Counted from the stretch's first letter, positions 8,480-19,365 are shown. The stretch: DNA of 64,000 bases from Gemmatimonadota bacterium (GCA_029863645.1 JAOTVA010000004.1:1-64000), one strand, 5' to 3'. A program made the numbers and translations. The notes: generated by a model not told the origin, from the letters alone.

Positions 8480-9869
8480 CCCCTTCGTCCTTGGCCTCAC
8501 CAGCCAGCACAGCCTCCTCGCTGCCCTCGCCGTCTTCGTCGCCCTCGTCGTCGTCTCCGTCCGCCGACGCGCCATCGCCCTCCACTACCGTGAGCTCGTC
8601 GATCAGCTCGAGCAGGCGGTCCGCGTCTTCCTCTCCGATGCTCTCGATACCGAGGAAGTCACGCCTCTCCAGATCGATGATCTGCAAGAAGGTGTCGTAT
8701 CCGGCTTGGGAGAGCGCCCCGAGGGTCGGGAGCGGTAGATCCAACTCCGAAAGCGGGAAGTCGGCCGTCTCGTACTGATTCTCGGGAGCCGACGCAAAGA
8801 GCGTCACGTCCGCTCCCTTATCGATCCACTCTCTCGACCCGTACAGGTCGAGCTGCCACCCGATGAGCTGGGACGCCAAGCGCACGTTCTGTCCGTTACG
8901 GCCGATGGCGAGTGACAGCTGGTCCTCGTCTACGATGGCCGTGATCACCTGGCGCTCGGTGTCGCTGAAGACCTTCGAGACGCGCGCAGGAGCCAAAGCG
9001 CGCCTGGCGAACACTTCCGTGTCGGGGTGCCAGGGAACGATATCGATGCGCTCGCCCCCCAGCTCCGATACGACAGCCTGCACACGCGAGCCCTTGAGTC
9101 CCACGCAGGCCCCCACCGGGTCGATCGACTCGTCTCGGCTGTACACGGCGATCTTTGTACGTCCCCCTACCTCACGTGCGATCTCGCGGATCTCGACGAT
9201 GCCCTGGTAGATCTCAGGCACCTCGAGCTTGAAGAGCGCCGCCACAAAAAGGGGATCGCCGCGAGACAGAATGAGGCGAGGGCCCTTCGGCGTTTCCTCA
9301 ACCTTCTTGAGAACCGCTCGAATGGGGTCGCCCTGACGGAACCGCTCGCGGGGATTCTGATCCTTCCACGGAATGATCGCCTCCGCGTCGCGGGCGCGGT
9401 TCAGCATCACTACGAGCTTGCCGCGCTCGATCTGCTGAACCTCACCGGAGAGGAGCTCTCCGACCTCGTCCTCGAACTCGTCCCGGATGCGGTCCCGCTC
9501 GTTCTCACGAACGCGCTGCACGATCCGTTGCTTCACGGCCATCACCGCGTTCCGACCAAACTCGGCGAAGACCACCGGGACTTCCATCACGTCGCCAACC
9601 TCGAAGCCCTCGTCGTCCCAGCGGGCTTCTTCCAACGAGATCTCCGTCGCCGTATCCTCGACCTCCTCGACAACCCGTCGCAGGACGACGATGTCGAACT
9701 CGCCGGTCTCCTCGTTGATGTCGATTTCCGCGCGTACCGTAGGACCATGGATACGCGCGAGCCCGGCGAGGATGCCGTCCTTCACGAGGTCGGTCATCTC
9801 GTCTTCAGTGAGACTCTTCGTAGCCGCAACGTCCCGAAATGCCGCAACGATCTGTGCCGCGTTCGCCAT
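8466..9869 (-). CDS. nusA: Transcription termination/antitermination factor NusA
   Basis: The 467-residue NusA binds RNA polymerase and nascent RNA. It has an N-terminal polymerase-binding domain, an S1 domain (about 130-200), and two KH domains with VGACVGLKGSRVQAVVSEL near 253 and AIGRNGQNVRLASQL near 318. The C-terminal part holds a helix-hairpin-helix-like segment and an extreme Asp/Glu tail over about the last 35 residues. It follows rimP by 34 bases and begins the nusA-infB superoperon. Confidence 0.97.
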   Translation of the reverse strand: MANAAQIVAAFRDVAATKSLTEDEMTDLVKDGILAGLARIHGPTVRAEIDINEETGEFDIVVLRRVVEEVEDTATEISLEEARWDDEGFEVGDVMEVPVVFAEFGRNAVMAVKQRIVQRVRENERDRIRDEFEDEVGELLSGEVQQIERGKLVVMLNRARDAEAIIPWKDQNPRERFRQGDPIRAVLKKVEETPKGPRLILSRGDPLFVAALFKLEVPEIYQGIVEIREIAREVGGRTKIAVYSRDESIDPVGACVGLKGSRVQAVVSELGGERIDIVPWHPDTEVFARRALAPARVSKVFSDTERQVITAIVDEDQLSLAIGRNGQNVRLASQLIGWQLDLYGSREWIDKGADVTLFASAPENQYETADFPLSELDLPLPTLGALSQAGYDTFLQIIDLERRDFLGIESIGEEDADRLLELIDELTVVEGDGASADGDDDEGDEDGEGSEEAVLAGEAKDEGDDAD

Positions 9870-9903
9870 CGCTATATCCTCAGTGACCGTGCTTCATAGG
9901 TCA

Positions 9904-10395
9904 TCACTTCCACTTGAACACCAGGTTGACCCGCCGAATGTCCGATCTCGGCACGTAAACCTCCTCACCGTCCGCGAGCCGGATCAGCACCGACTCCGCC
10001 TCCAAGCCCTCGTCCCGCAACCCAACCAGCTCGCCCTCTAAACGCGTCGACCGGCCCAGCAGGACGTCGTGACCCGTAATGGCCACCCGTTCCCCGCGGA
10101 ACCGATCAAAGTCCCGCTGCCGCACCAGAGGGCGATCAACGCCCGGTGACGACACCTCGAGCACATACTTCTGCGACAGCGCCTCGTGCGCGTCCAACCA
10201 CGGTTCGAGCGCCCGACTGATGGTGGCGCATTCATCCACCGTCACCCCACTACCAGGCTTCGAGTCCGGCCGATCGATCCGTAGTTTGAGCAGAGGCCGC
10301 TGGCCACTGCCTCCCCAATGGACCTCCACGAGCTCGTAGCCGAGGTCTGCGACTCGACCTTCCAGCTCGCTCTCGATCTCCGGCACAACCCGCAT
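9904..10395 (-). CDS. rimP: Ribosome maturation factor RimP
   Basis: The 163-residue protein is RimP (YhbC/DUF150), needed for 30S maturation. It has the family pattern GYELVEVHWGG, then LLKLRIDRPD, VTVDECATISRALEPWLD and YVLEVSSPGVDRPLV, followed by an SH3-like C-terminal domain. It is the first gene after the terminator at 10462-10490, so the superoperon promoter should lie in the short stretch 10396-10461. I see no close match to a sigma-70 consensus there. Confidence 0.95.
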   Translation of the reverse strand: MRVVPEIESELEGRVADLGYELVEVHWGGSGQRPLLKLRIDRPDSKPGSGVTVDECATISRALEPWLDAHEALSQKYVLEVSSPGVDRPLVRQRDFDRFRGERVAITGHDVLLGRSTRLEGELVGLRDEGLEAESVLIRLADGEEVYVPRSDIRRVNLVFKWK

Positions 10396-10461
10396 AGAAC
10401 CGGTCTCCTACAGCATACTGGGGCCCGCCACCCAGGTGACGAACCCCAGACCACACCGAAC

Positions 10462-10490
10462 AAAAAAGCGGGGGCGAACCACTCCCCCAC
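10462..10490 (-). terminator. Rho-independent terminator ahead of the rimP operon
   Basis: On the minus strand a stem of seven pairs (GTGGGGG with CCCCCGC, one G-U wobble) with a 9-base loop is followed by six U residues (plus-strand A-run 10462-10467). It would end transcripts coming from murA and the coiled-coil gene and so insulate the rimP-nusA-infB operon. Confidence 0.8.
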
Positions 10491-10566
10491 TTCGAAAAAC
10501 GCCGCCGCAGACAGCAGCCTTTTACCGATTACTGACCGCTCAATATAGGCTAGGCGCTGAACCCGC

Positions 10567-10911
10567 TCAAGGAGCGCCCCCCCGCTCCTCGGCGGAAACG
10601 CTCGATTCCAGGGCCGCCACGCGCTCGCGCAGGGAGTCGACGGCCTCGACCAGGGCTTCGAACTCCGCCTGATTGACGAAATCCAACCGCTCACGGGCGC
10701 CTGATGCGGCCGACTGGGCGCGATTCAGGGCCTCCTTCACGACCTCCTTGGCGCGTTCCGCGGAGAGATCGCCACGGTCCCGCGCCTCTTGGATCGTTTC
10801 CTCGAGGGCATCCTTGAACGCCGACAGGACCCCGATTCCTGAGCGGATGCCGTCCCCCACCTTCTCGCGGGCGCCCTTCTCGTCCTCGTCCGGCTTCGAC
10901 TCTTCGGTCAT
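10567..10911 (-). CDS. Small coiled-coil protein, phasin-like, function unknown
   Basis: The 114-residue product is highly charged and almost all predicted helix, with no signal peptide or membrane segment. It starts with an acidic, disordered stretch. A helix follows (LSAFKDALEETIQEARDRGD), then an AERAKEVVKEALNRAQ segment. The C-terminal leucine-spaced coiled coil (FEALVEAVDSLRERVAALE) resembles the tails of phasins and of the UbiK/BMFP family. It has an ATG at 10911, 28 bases after the murA stop, and is followed by a terminator, so it is probably co-transcribed with murA. A granule-associated or membrane accessory role is possible but not shown. Confidence 0.7.
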   Translation of the reverse strand: MTEESKPDEDEKGAREKVGDGIRSGIGVLSAFKDALEETIQEARDRGDLSAERAKEVVKEALNRAQSAASGARERLDFVNQAEFEALVEAVDSLRERVAALESSVSAEERGGAP

Positions 10912-10939
10912 ACGGTCTCTTCTCGTTTGCGAGGCAGGC

Positions 10940-12229
10940 CTACACGTCGGCTGTTTCTACCCGTCGGATGTGGGCTCCGAGCGCTACCAAGCGGTCGTCG
11001 ATCGCCTCGTAGCCACGCTCGATCTGGCGGATGTTGTGGATGTGGCTGGTCCCCTCGGCGCCGAGCGCAGCGATGAGAAGGGCCATTCCGGCCCGGATGT
11101 CCGGACTCTCCACGACGCCTCCCCTTAGCCGAGTGGGTCCGACGACGACGGCGCGGTGCGGATCGCACAAAATGATAGAGGCGCCGAGCGCTACGAGCTT
11201 GTCGGTGAAGTACATACGGGACTCGAACATCTTCTCGTGGATGAGCACCGTGCCGTGGCACTGTGTGGCCGCGACAAGCGCAATCGACGTGAGATCGGCG
11301 GGAAACGCGGGCCAGGGCCCATCGTCGATCTTCGGCACCTGACCGAACGCGTCTTGCTGTACCCGGTGCTCCGCCGACCCATGAACGAAGAGGTCGGAGC
11401 CTTCGACCCGGCAGTCGATGCCCAGGCGCCGGAACCCTATGAGCGTCGATGCCAGATGCTCCAACGGGGCGTCCTCGATGGTGAGGTCGCTCCCAGTCAC
11501 GGCTGCCAGTCCGATGAACGACCCGGTCTCGATGTGGTCCGACCCGACGCGGAAGCGCACGCCGCCGAGCTCATTTACCCCTTCGATCTCCAGGACGTGC
11601 GTGCCGATTCCGCTGATGCGCGCGCCCATGGCGTTCAGGAGGTTGCACAGATCCTGCACGTGCGGCTCCGCGGCGGCATTGCGGAGCGTCGTCTTCCCGG
11701 TGGCTCGGACCGCGGCCATGACTGCATTCTCTGTCCCGGTGACCGAAGGCTCATCAAGGAAGACATCCGCCCCACGTAGCTGCTTGGCGTCGATTGTGAA
11801 CCCGTCATCGAGCGAGACCCGAGCCCCGAGCGCTTCGAAGACCAGGAAGTGCGTATCCATGCGCCGACGCCCGATGACGTCTCCTCCGGGCGGAGGGAGC
11901 TGAACGCGCCCGAAACGGGCCAGTAATGGGCCCGCGAGCAGCACCGACGCCCGGATCTGCCTGGCGAGTCTCGAGTCGATCGAGTCCGTCCGGATCCCGC
12001 GGGCGTCGATGGTGACCTCGTTCGGCGCGCTCCAACTCACTTCTGCGCCGAGTGACTCGAGGATCTCGAGGAAGGTCTCTACGTCCCGGATCCTCGGGAT
12101 GTTCTCGAGCACGACCGGGTCGGAAGCGAGCACCGTGGCCGCAATACACGGGAGTGCGGCGTTCTTGTTTCCGGCGGGTCTGATCCGGCCATCTAGCCGG
12201 TGACCGCCCTCCACGACGAAGGTCCCCAT
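10940..12229 (-). CDS. murA: UDP-N-acetylglucosamine 1-carboxyvinyltransferase with Asp in the catalytic loop
   Basis: The 429-residue enzyme catalyses the first committed step of peptidoglycan synthesis, transferring enolpyruvate from PEP to UDP-GlcNAc in the cytoplasm. The N-terminus has the [10 protein letters not shown] substrate motif at 18-27. The catalytic loop reads [15 protein letters not shown] at about 114-128, where most MurA proteins have PGGCxIGxRPVDLH; residue 117 (bases 11879-11881, GAC) is therefore Asp in place of the usual Cys. Such a change is known from naturally fosfomycin-resistant MurA of mycobacteria, chlamydiae and Borrelia. The ATG at 12229 gives a normal N-terminus; the frame upstream of it is not conserved. 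Confidence 0.94.
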   Translation of the reverse strand: MGTFVVEGGHRLDGRIRPAGNKNAALPCIAATVLASDPVVLENIPRIRDVETFLEILESLGAEVSWSAPNEVTIDARGIRTDSIDSRLARQIRASVLLAGPLLARFGRVQLPPPGGDVIGRRRMDTHFLVFEALGARVSLDDGFTIDAKQLRGADVFLDEPSVTGTENAVMAAVRATGKTTLRNAAAEPHVQDLCNLLNAMGARISGIGTHVLEIEGVNELGGVRFRVGSDHIETGSFIGLAAVTGSDLTIEDAPLEHLASTLIGFRRLGIDCRVEGSDLFVHGSAEHRVQQDAFGQVPKIDDGPWPAFPADLTSIALVAATQCHGTVLIHEKMFESRMYFTDKLVALGASIILCDPHRAVVVGPTRLRGGVVESPDIRAGMALLIAALGAEGTSHIHNIRQIERGYEAIDDRLVALGAHIRRVETADV

Positions 12230-12508
12230 AGCGTCCGGGAATCGGGTGAGCGAGGCGTCGGACCGGGATTGGTGAGAGGGGTGAGTGGCCCCGGTCGCGG
12301 GGGCACGAACATATGCGAGCGCCTCCCCCACCAGCAACCGACTCGCCCCCACGACCCCCCCTTCGACGTTTGTCCTCTCCTGACCCGCGCTGACGCCTTT
12401 CCGCTGGTGCACGATGCGTGCCGAGCCGTCTTGCTCCCCCTCGGTGCCATACCTACTCTTCGCCCAGCCCCCGTCCCAGCCGTTGATACGGCCTCACCGC
12501 CCCACCCC
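12230..12508. other. Divergent intergenic region murA / EIIA-like gene
   Basis: This 279-base region separates divergent genes and should hold both promoters. Open frames run into it from either side but show no conserved protein sequence. On the plus strand TTGCTC (12431-12436), a 17-base spacer and TACTCT (12454-12459) form only a weak sigma-70-like match. No RNA gene or strong repeat is visible. Confidence 0.35.
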
Positions 12509-12970
12509 ATGCGCCTCAGCGAGTTTCTCAGACCTGACTTCGTCGTCTTGCGCCTCGAGGCCCGCGACGTGCAGGGCGTGGTCGAAGAGGTCTCGGCACG
12601 GGCTGGGTCGGCCGGCGTCGCCCCTGAGGGAGTGATTGCCGAGAAGCTGCTCGAGCGTGAGAAGCTACACTCGACTGTCATGGGATCGGGTTTGGCGATC
12701 CCACACGCCACCGTCCCGGGGCTCGCGCAACCCGTCATTGGCGTGGCGCTCGCGCGGGAGCCGATTCCTTTCGGCCCGGAGGACACGGACCCGGTCAGGG
12801 TCTTCGTCGTGCTGCTCTCACCGCCAGGGTTCGAGCGAGAGCATGTGAAGATCTTGGCCCGGATCTGCCGTCTCATGCGTCACGACGAGTTCCTCGACCA
12901 GCTCGAAGCCGCTACCGACGACGAAGGGATCATCCAGGTCATCGAAGCGATCGACTCCCAACACGCATGA
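12509..12970 (+). CDS. PTS EIIA type-2 (PtsN-like) domain protein
   Basis: The 153-residue protein is a single EIIA domain of the fructose/nitrogen (PtsN) type. The active-site region is MGSGLAIPHATVPGL, with the phosphoryl-accepting histidine at position 66, preceded by EKLLEREKLHST. No EIIB, EIIC, HPr or EI gene is nearby, so a regulatory rather than sugar-transport role is likely. The ATG at 12509 gives the family N-terminus; the reading frame upstream to 12200 is not conserved. Its stop overlaps the PII-like gene as ATGA, and a CPA2 antiporter follows. The context suggests control of ion transport. Confidence 0.85.
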   Translation: MRLSEFLRPDFVVLRLEARDVQGVVEEVSARAGSAGVAPEGVIAEKLLEREKLHSTVMGSGLAIPHATVPGLAQPVIGVALAREPIPFGPEDTDPVRVFVVLLSPPGFEREHVKILARICRLMRHDEFLDQLEAATDDEGIIQVIEAIDSQHA

Positions 12971-13338
12971 GCGCATCTCCCATGCGCCTCCTCGTGGCCG
13001 TCGTTCACGACCCCGAGAGGTTGGACGAGCTCCTGTCGGGTTTCATTGAGATCGGCATCACAGGCGCCACCGTGCTCACCAGCGAAGGCATGGGGAGCGT
13101 GCTGTCGCAGGACATCCCGATCTTCGCCGGGTTGCAGACGCTGGTCAGCGGCTCGCGGCCGCAGAACCGCCTGATCCTCAGCGTCATCTCGGAGGACCAG
13201 GTCGCGCCGGCGGTCGAGCTCCTTCAAGACGTATCAGGCGACCTCGACAAACCCGCGACCGGCATCGCGTTTACACTCCCGGTCGACGCGGTCTTCGGCC
13301 TCGCTCCGCAGCTGGGGGGCGAGGGCAGCCCGATCTAG
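12967..13338 (+). CDS. PII-like regulatory protein
   Basis: The 123-residue protein has the pattern of the trimeric PII-like superfamily: MRLLVAVVHDPERLDELLSG at the start, then GITGATVLTSEGMGSVL, and a late strand NRLILSVISEDQVAPAVELL. It lacks the standard GlnB T-loop with its uridylylated tyrosine, so it is not a classical nitrogen PII protein. It overlaps the EIIA-like gene by four bases and lies 24 bases before a CPA2 antiporter. PII-like proteins are often coded next to the transporter they control, as SbtB is with SbtA. An effector such as an adenine nucleotide is possible but cannot be inferred here. Confidence 0.65.
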   Translation: MSASPMRLLVAVVHDPERLDELLSGFIEIGITGATVLTSEGMGSVLSQDIPIFAGLQTLVSGSRPQNRLILSVISEDQVAPAVELLQDVSGDLDKPATGIAFTLPVDAVFGLAPQLGGEGSPI

Positions 13339-13362
13339 CCCACCATCGGGCAGGCATCCTAA

Positions 13363-14607
13363 ATGGACACCCTTTTCCCGGCCCTCGTGCTGATCGTCCT
13401 GGCCCTGCTCGGGGCGCGGGTCTCGTTCTCGACCGAGCGGTCCAGGCTGGGGCCTAGGCTCCTTTTTCGCACGGGCGCGCACTTCGTATTGGTCGGGTTC
13501 GCCCTCGGACCGTCGGGCCTGGGTCTTGTCACCGCCGAGGCGACGACGCAGCTCTCGCCCCTGTTGGCGCTGGGACTGGGCTGGGTCGGGTTCCACTTCG
13601 GATTGCAGCTGGACCGCCGGGCTTTGACGCAGTTCTCGGCGAGCCGTTACGCGCTGGCGCTCGGCCAGGCTGCTCTGACGTTCGTGATCTTCGCGACGGT
13701 CGCGTTCCTGATCTGTCGAGGTTTCGGCCTGGACGACTCGGTGCTTCTTCTCCTCGTACTGAGCGCCTCGTGCACGGCCGCCGTGACCACGCCGGCCGGG
13801 ATCGCGATGGTGTCGGCTAACTTCCGCGTGAAGGGGAACGTCAGAAACCTCCTGCTGTTCGTCGGCTCGATCGACGCGATCGTCGGCATCACGGCGCTCC
13901 AAGTCACGTACGCGCTTTATCGGCCGGACGCCACAGTGGTCGGCCCGGACCTGTCCCAGCTCGTCTTCGTAGCCCTGGCCGGCGGGGTGGGGCTCATCTG
14001 CGGCATCGTATTCATGTGGCTGACCCGCTCGCGCCCTGCAGCCGAGGAGCTCGTTCTCTTCCTTCTCGGTGCTTGTGCGTTCGCCTCTGGCTTGGCCCTT
14101 CAGTGGAATCTGTCTCCCCTGTTCGTGTCGGTGATCATGGGCGCGGTGGTCGCGAATCTGAGCCGGTCCACCGAACCCATCCAGCTCCTGCTGTTCAGGT
14201 GGGAGAAGACGGTCTACGTGACGTTTCTGCTGCTCGCAGGAGTCTTGATCCAGATCCCGACGTGGCTCGTCTTTCCGTTGGCCCTCGGGTACGCCGCGCT
14301 ACGCTTCCTAGGCAAGCTCGGCGCGGCCAGCGCTCTGGTGAGCGTCGTACCGTTCAAGTTCGAGGTTCCCCGCCGTCTCGGCCTCGGGCTCATCCCTCAA
14401 GGCGGTATCCCGATCGCGATGGCGGTATCGGCCGCGCTCATGTATTCCGACCTTCAGATTCGGGGAGTGGACGCAGAGGCGCTCCTATTCGCCGTCGTGG
14501 TAATGGGCGTCGCGCTGGCGGAGCTCACTGGCCCGTACTTCACCATGCGTCTGCTCGACCGCGCAGGTGAGATCCCGCGAGAAGAGGCGGTCGGCCTGGA
14601 TGTATGA
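13363..14607 (+). CDS. CPA2-family cation:proton antiporter
   Basis: The 414-residue membrane protein has about 12 hydrophobic segments and the organisation of the CPA2 (KefB/GerN-type) exchangers: a GFALGPSGLGLV segment at about 45-56, then GLGWVGFHFGLQLD, and a central crossover helix with SASCTAAVTTPAG. No C-terminal RCK/TrkA-N domain is present, so regulation is probably supplied in trans. It is the third gene of the EIIA-like/PII-like/antiporter set. The transported ion (K+ or Na+) cannot be decided from sequence. Confidence 0.85.
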   Translation: MDTLFPALVLIVLALLGARVSFSTERSRLGPRLLFRTGAHFVLVGFALGPSGLGLVTAEATTQLSPLLALGLGWVGFHFGLQLDRRALTQFSASRYALALGQAALTFVIFATVAFLICRGFGLDDSVLLLLVLSASCTAAVTTPAGIAMVSANFRVKGNVRNLLLFVGSIDAIVGITALQVTYALYRPDATVVGPDLSQLVFVALAGGVGLICGIVFMWLTRSRPAAEELVLFLLGACAFASGLALQWNLSPLFVSVIMGAVVANLSRSTEPIQLLLFRWEKTVYVTFLLLAGVLIQIPTWLVFPLALGYAALRFLGKLGAASALVSVVPFKFEVPRRLGLGLIPQGGIPIAMAVSAALMYSDLQIRGVDAEALLFAVVVMGVALAELTGPYFTMRLLDRAGEIPREEAVGLDV

Positions 14608-14632
14608 ACCCGCGCCCGGTTAGACTTTCCGC

Positions 14633-15184
14633 ATGCAGATGTCCCTCGCCCTAGCGCTCCTGCAGGTACCGATTCCCCGAGACGGGCTTTCGGTGGCCGC
14701 GGACATCGCGATCGTGGTTACGAGTTTGGCCGTCGTGATCCTCACGCTCGTGGGTGCCATGTTTCTCATCCGGCTGAACGGGGCTGTCACCGAAATGCGG
14801 ATCGGCGTTCGGCAAAACCTCGGGCCCGTGTCGGACCGCGCCCGGTCCATTTCGGACAATGTGGAGTTCATCACTCAAGCGCTTCGCACCGACGTAGAGC
14901 GCCTCAACGCCTCCGTGAAGTCGCTCACCGATCGCCTCCAGTTGGCTTCGGAGCGAATGGAAGAGCGCATCGAGGAGTTCAACGCCCTCATGGAAGTGGT
15001 GCAGACCGAGGCCGAGGACCTCTTCTTGGATACCGCCTCGACGGTGCGCGGCGTGCGCGCCGGTGCTCGCTCGATCGGATCCCCAAAGAGGCACCGATCG
15101 CCCCCCGCCGGAGACTCGCCCGTAGTTGAAGAGCCCGCGGGGGTCGATCCGGACGCACGAGCCGGTGCGGCCGAAGAGGCCTGA
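14633..15184 (+). CDS. DUF948-like membrane protein with coiled coil
   Basis: The 183-residue protein has one N-terminal membrane helix at about 22-47, then a long heptad-like helical stretch (residues 50-125) and a Pro/Ala-rich disordered tail. This is the layout of DUF948-type proteins, which are membrane-anchored coiled coils of unknown function. It starts with ATG at 14633, 25 bases after the antiporter, and may be co-transcribed with it and with the next gene. Confidence 0.7.
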   Translation: MQMSLALALLQVPIPRDGLSVAADIAIVVTSLAVVILTLVGAMFLIRLNGAVTEMRIGVRQNLGPVSDRARSISDNVEFITQALRTDVERLNASVKSLTDRLQLASERMEERIEEFNALMEVVQTEAEDLFLDTASTVRGVRAGARSIGSPKRHRSPPAGDSPVVEEPAGVDPDARAGAAEEA

Positions 15185-15207
15185 CACCCTCGAAGAGCCA
15201 CTACCGG

Positions 15208-16161
15208 TTGCTCACTCCGCTTCTGCTCGCGCTTGCCTGGCTCGCGCTGCGCCCCGACCCGGTGTTCGCGTGGGGCCCGGCCACCCACATCGCCTTGGGT
15301 GAGGCCGTACTCGGCGCCCTCTACCTCGTGCCGCCAGCGGTGCGGGCGCTGCTGGAGCGCTATCCGTTGCACTTCCTGTACGGCTCGGTAGCGGCCGACA
15401 TCTCGTTCGCAAAGAAGTATGTGCCCGAAGGAAGACACTGCCACAGCTGGGCCGTGGGAGAAGAGATCCTCGACACCGCGGGCTCGGAGAGGATGTCGGC
15501 AGTCGGCTACGGATACCTCGCGCACCTCGCGGCAGACACCATCGCCCACAACATCTTCGTGCCGCGGCGGCTGCTACTCACAAGTACGACGCAGGCAGTA
15601 GGACACACCTACTGGGAGCACCGCATGGACATGCACGTGGGGGAGGATTTTCTCTCCCTCGCGCGGCATATCGTCGTCGAGCACGACCATTCGGAAGCGG
15701 ACGCGCTCTTCGACGAAGTACTGAGCCGCACTCTGTTCAGCTTCCAGACCAACCGCCGGATCTTCCGGGGCATGATTCGCTTCCAGGGCCACGAGCGCTG
15801 GCAGCGCATCTTCGGCCAGGTGCTAGCGAATTCTCGCTTCGACCTCCCTGACCCACTCGTCGATCGCTATTTCGAGATCTCGTTCGACTACGTCGTCGCC
15901 TATCTCAGGGAGCGTGCAGGGTCGGCGGCAGGAGATCTCGACCCGGTGGGCGACTTGAATTTGCGCCTGGCGAAGAAGGTGCGCCGACGGGCGATGTCGG
16001 ACCACACGGCCGATCACCCCGAGGTGCTGAGGGAAATGGCTGATGACTTCTTTCCCTTCCCTGGCAACGACCTCATCTACTGGCCACAGATCCAGGACCC
16101 TGAATTTGCTGCGGGGATTACTTCAGCGAGTGCGCCGTCCAGGACGTTGGCTTCGGGGTGA
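15208..16161 (+). CDS. Zinc-dependent phospholipase C-like secreted protein
   Basis: The 317-residue product starts with a hydrophobic signal sequence and a cleavage zone near VFAWG. The mature end [12 protein letters not shown], with Trp22 and His27, recalls zinc-dependent phospholipase C (PF00882), where the N-terminal Trp and several His/Asp residues bind three zinc ions. Further candidate ligands are His106, Asp110 and His114 ([10 protein letters not shown]) and Glu137/His138 (WEHRMD). The start is a TTG at 15208, 23 bases after the previous gene; no ATG or GTG precedes the signal sequence. Substrate is unknown; a divergent hydrolase of this fold is the safest reading. Confidence 0.72.
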   Translation: MLTPLLLALAWLALRPDPVFAWGPATHIALGEAVLGALYLVPPAVRALLERYPLHFLYGSVAADISFAKKYVPEGRHCHSWAVGEEILDTAGSERMSAVGYGYLAHLAADTIAHNIFVPRRLLLTSTTQAVGHTYWEHRMDMHVGEDFLSLARHIVVEHDHSEADALFDEVLSRTLFSFQTNRRIFRGMIRFQGHERWQRIFGQVLANSRFDLPDPLVDRYFEISFDYVVAYLRERAGSAAGDLDPVGDLNLRLAKKVRRRAMSDHTADHPEVLREMADDFFPFPGNDLIYWPQIQDPEFAAGITSASAPSRTLASG

Positions 16162-16229
16162 GAGGGTGGAGTCCTCGCCCTCAATCCAAAGGCGCCAGCC
16201 GCTTCAGGGCGCTCACCGGTCCCGTCCCT

Positions 16230-17659
<1,430 letters not shown>

Positions 17660-17663
<4 letters not shown>

Positions 17664-19051
17664 GCGATCTCCGACCCGTAGGCGGCCTCGAGCGCGCCGG
17701 CCGCAGCCAGCATGGGCTCCTCCTGCCACCAGGGCGCGAGAATCTGTGCTCCCACGGGCAGCCCCCGCACTCGACCGATTGGGACGGACACGCCGGGAAT
17801 CCCGGCGATGTTGGCGGGTACCGTGAACACGTCGGACAGATACATCTCGAGCGGGTCGGACGTGCGCTCGCCCAACTCAAACGCTGGATTCGGCGTTGTC
17901 GGCGTTAGCAGCACGTCCACGCCGCTCGCGTAGACGCGACCGAAGTCCTCCGTGATCAGACGCCTCGCCCGCTGGGCCGTGCCGTAATACTCGTCGTAAT
18001 AACCGGCCGAGAGCACATAAGTCCCCAGCATGATGCGGAGCTTCACTTCGGGCCCCAGCCCGTGCGAGCGCGTGGCTTCGTACATCGACACGAGGTCCGG
18101 CTCGGCCTGGCGGACGCCGTAGCGGACGCCGTCGTAGCGGGACAGATTGCTGGACGCCTCCGCGGGAGCGATGACGTAGTAGCAGGCGATGGCGTGCTTC
18201 GCGTGCGGAAGCGAAACCGGTCGGACCTCCGCTCCCGCGTCCTCCAGCACGGCCACGGCCGCATTGATGGACTCCCGCATTTCCTCGTCGAGGTGGTGCG
18301 AGACGTACTCCTGGGGCAATCCGACGACGAGCCCTCCGGCCCCCCGCCCCGACGCAGCGACGAGGTCCGGGACCTCGCGTCTGGCCGAGGTTGCGTCCCG
18401 GTCGTCGTGGCCAGAGATGACCTGCAGGAGCAGAGCGGCATCCTCGACGGTCCTGCCGAACGTCCCTACCTGGTCCAAGGACGACGCGTAGGCCACCAGG
18501 CCGTAGCGGCTCACCCGGCCATACGTGGGCTTGATGCCCACCACCCCACAGAGCCCGGCGGGCTGACGGACCGACCCACCAGTGTCCGAGCCGAGTGCCA
18601 TGGGCACGAGTCCGGCCGCGACCGCCGCCGCCGAGCCGCCGGAGCTGCCTCCGGGGACGCGGGTCCGGTCGTGCGGATTCAAGGTGGGGCCGTAAGCCGA
18701 GTTTTCGGTCGAGGAGCCCATCGCGAACTCGTCCATGTTCGTCTTGCCAACCACGACCGCGCCCGCCGCGACGGCCCGCTGCACCACGGTGGCCTCGAAA
18801 GGCGACCGGTACCCTTCCAGAACCTTCGAGCCACACGTCGTGTCGAGATCCAGCGTGGCCAGGTTGTCCTTCAACGCCAGGGGTACGCCGGCCAACGGAC
18901 CGTCCGGGTTCTGGATCGTCAGCGCTTCGGGGTCGGCCACGGAGCGGAACGCGTTGAGCGCCTCCGGGCCGGCCTCCATCTCCAGGATCGCGGCGATGGC
19001 GGCCCGCGCCCGATCGAGTCCGCCGCCCTGGCCGGCTTCCGCGGCGCTCAC
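17660..19051 (-). CDS. gatA: Aspartyl/glutamyl-tRNA amidotransferase subunit A
   Basis: The 463-residue GatA is the amidase subunit releasing ammonia from glutamine. The amidase signature is complete: the catalytic Lys in GVPLALKDNL, then the Ser-rich VPGGSSGGSAAAVAAG and the second Ser in SDTGGSVRQPA. The start is a GTG at 19051 overlapping the gatC stop as GTGA. The open frame upstream to 19423 is a shadow of gatC. The protein is slightly shorter at the N-terminus than the usual 485 residues. Confidence 0.96.
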
Positions 19052-19365
19052 TCCGCGTCCTCGGCATGCACTCCGGGCAGCGGTGGCACCACGAAGAAAC
19101 CCTCGCGAGCGTCCGGCCCCAGCGCATCGAGGCCAAGATGCAGCACATCCGGAGCCTCGGCCGCCGCACCTCTGGTGGCGTCGCCCTCGCCGGCCAGCGG
19201 GTCGGCTGCGTCGCCGGGGATGTCGTCCACGTCCAGGTTCTTCAACTCCTCCACGTACCCGAGGACCTGGTTCATCTCCTTCGTGATATGCTCGAGCTCG
19301 TGGTCGCCGAAGCGAAGGCGGGCGAGGGATGCGATCTGGGACACCTGCTTCGGATCTACGCTCAT
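19048..19365 (-). CDS. gatC: Aspartyl/glutamyl-tRNA amidotransferase subunit C
   Basis: The 105-residue protein has the GatC pattern: VSQIASLARLRFGDHELE, then NQVLGYVEELKNLDVDDIP and a C-terminal REGFFVVPPL. GatC acts as a clamp holding GatA and GatB together. The ATG at 19365 overlaps the pcrA stop as ATGA and is preferred over an in-frame TTG at 19371. Confidence 0.95.
   Translation of the reverse strand: MSVDPKQVSQIASLARLRFGDHELEHITKEMNQVLGYVEELKNLDVDDIPGDAADPLAGEGDATRGAAAEAPDVLHLGLDALGPDAREGFFVVPPLPGVHAEDAE

Noticed and set aside
12230..12412. N-terminal extension of murA to 12412
   Set aside because: The extra 61 residues match no MurA and run into the promoter region of the divergent gene.
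16162..16229. Convergent gap between the phospholipase-like gene and gatB as a terminator
   Set aside because: Only a 5-bp GAGGG/CCCTC pairing near 16163-16183 is visible and there is no U-run, so the evidence is too weak to list it.
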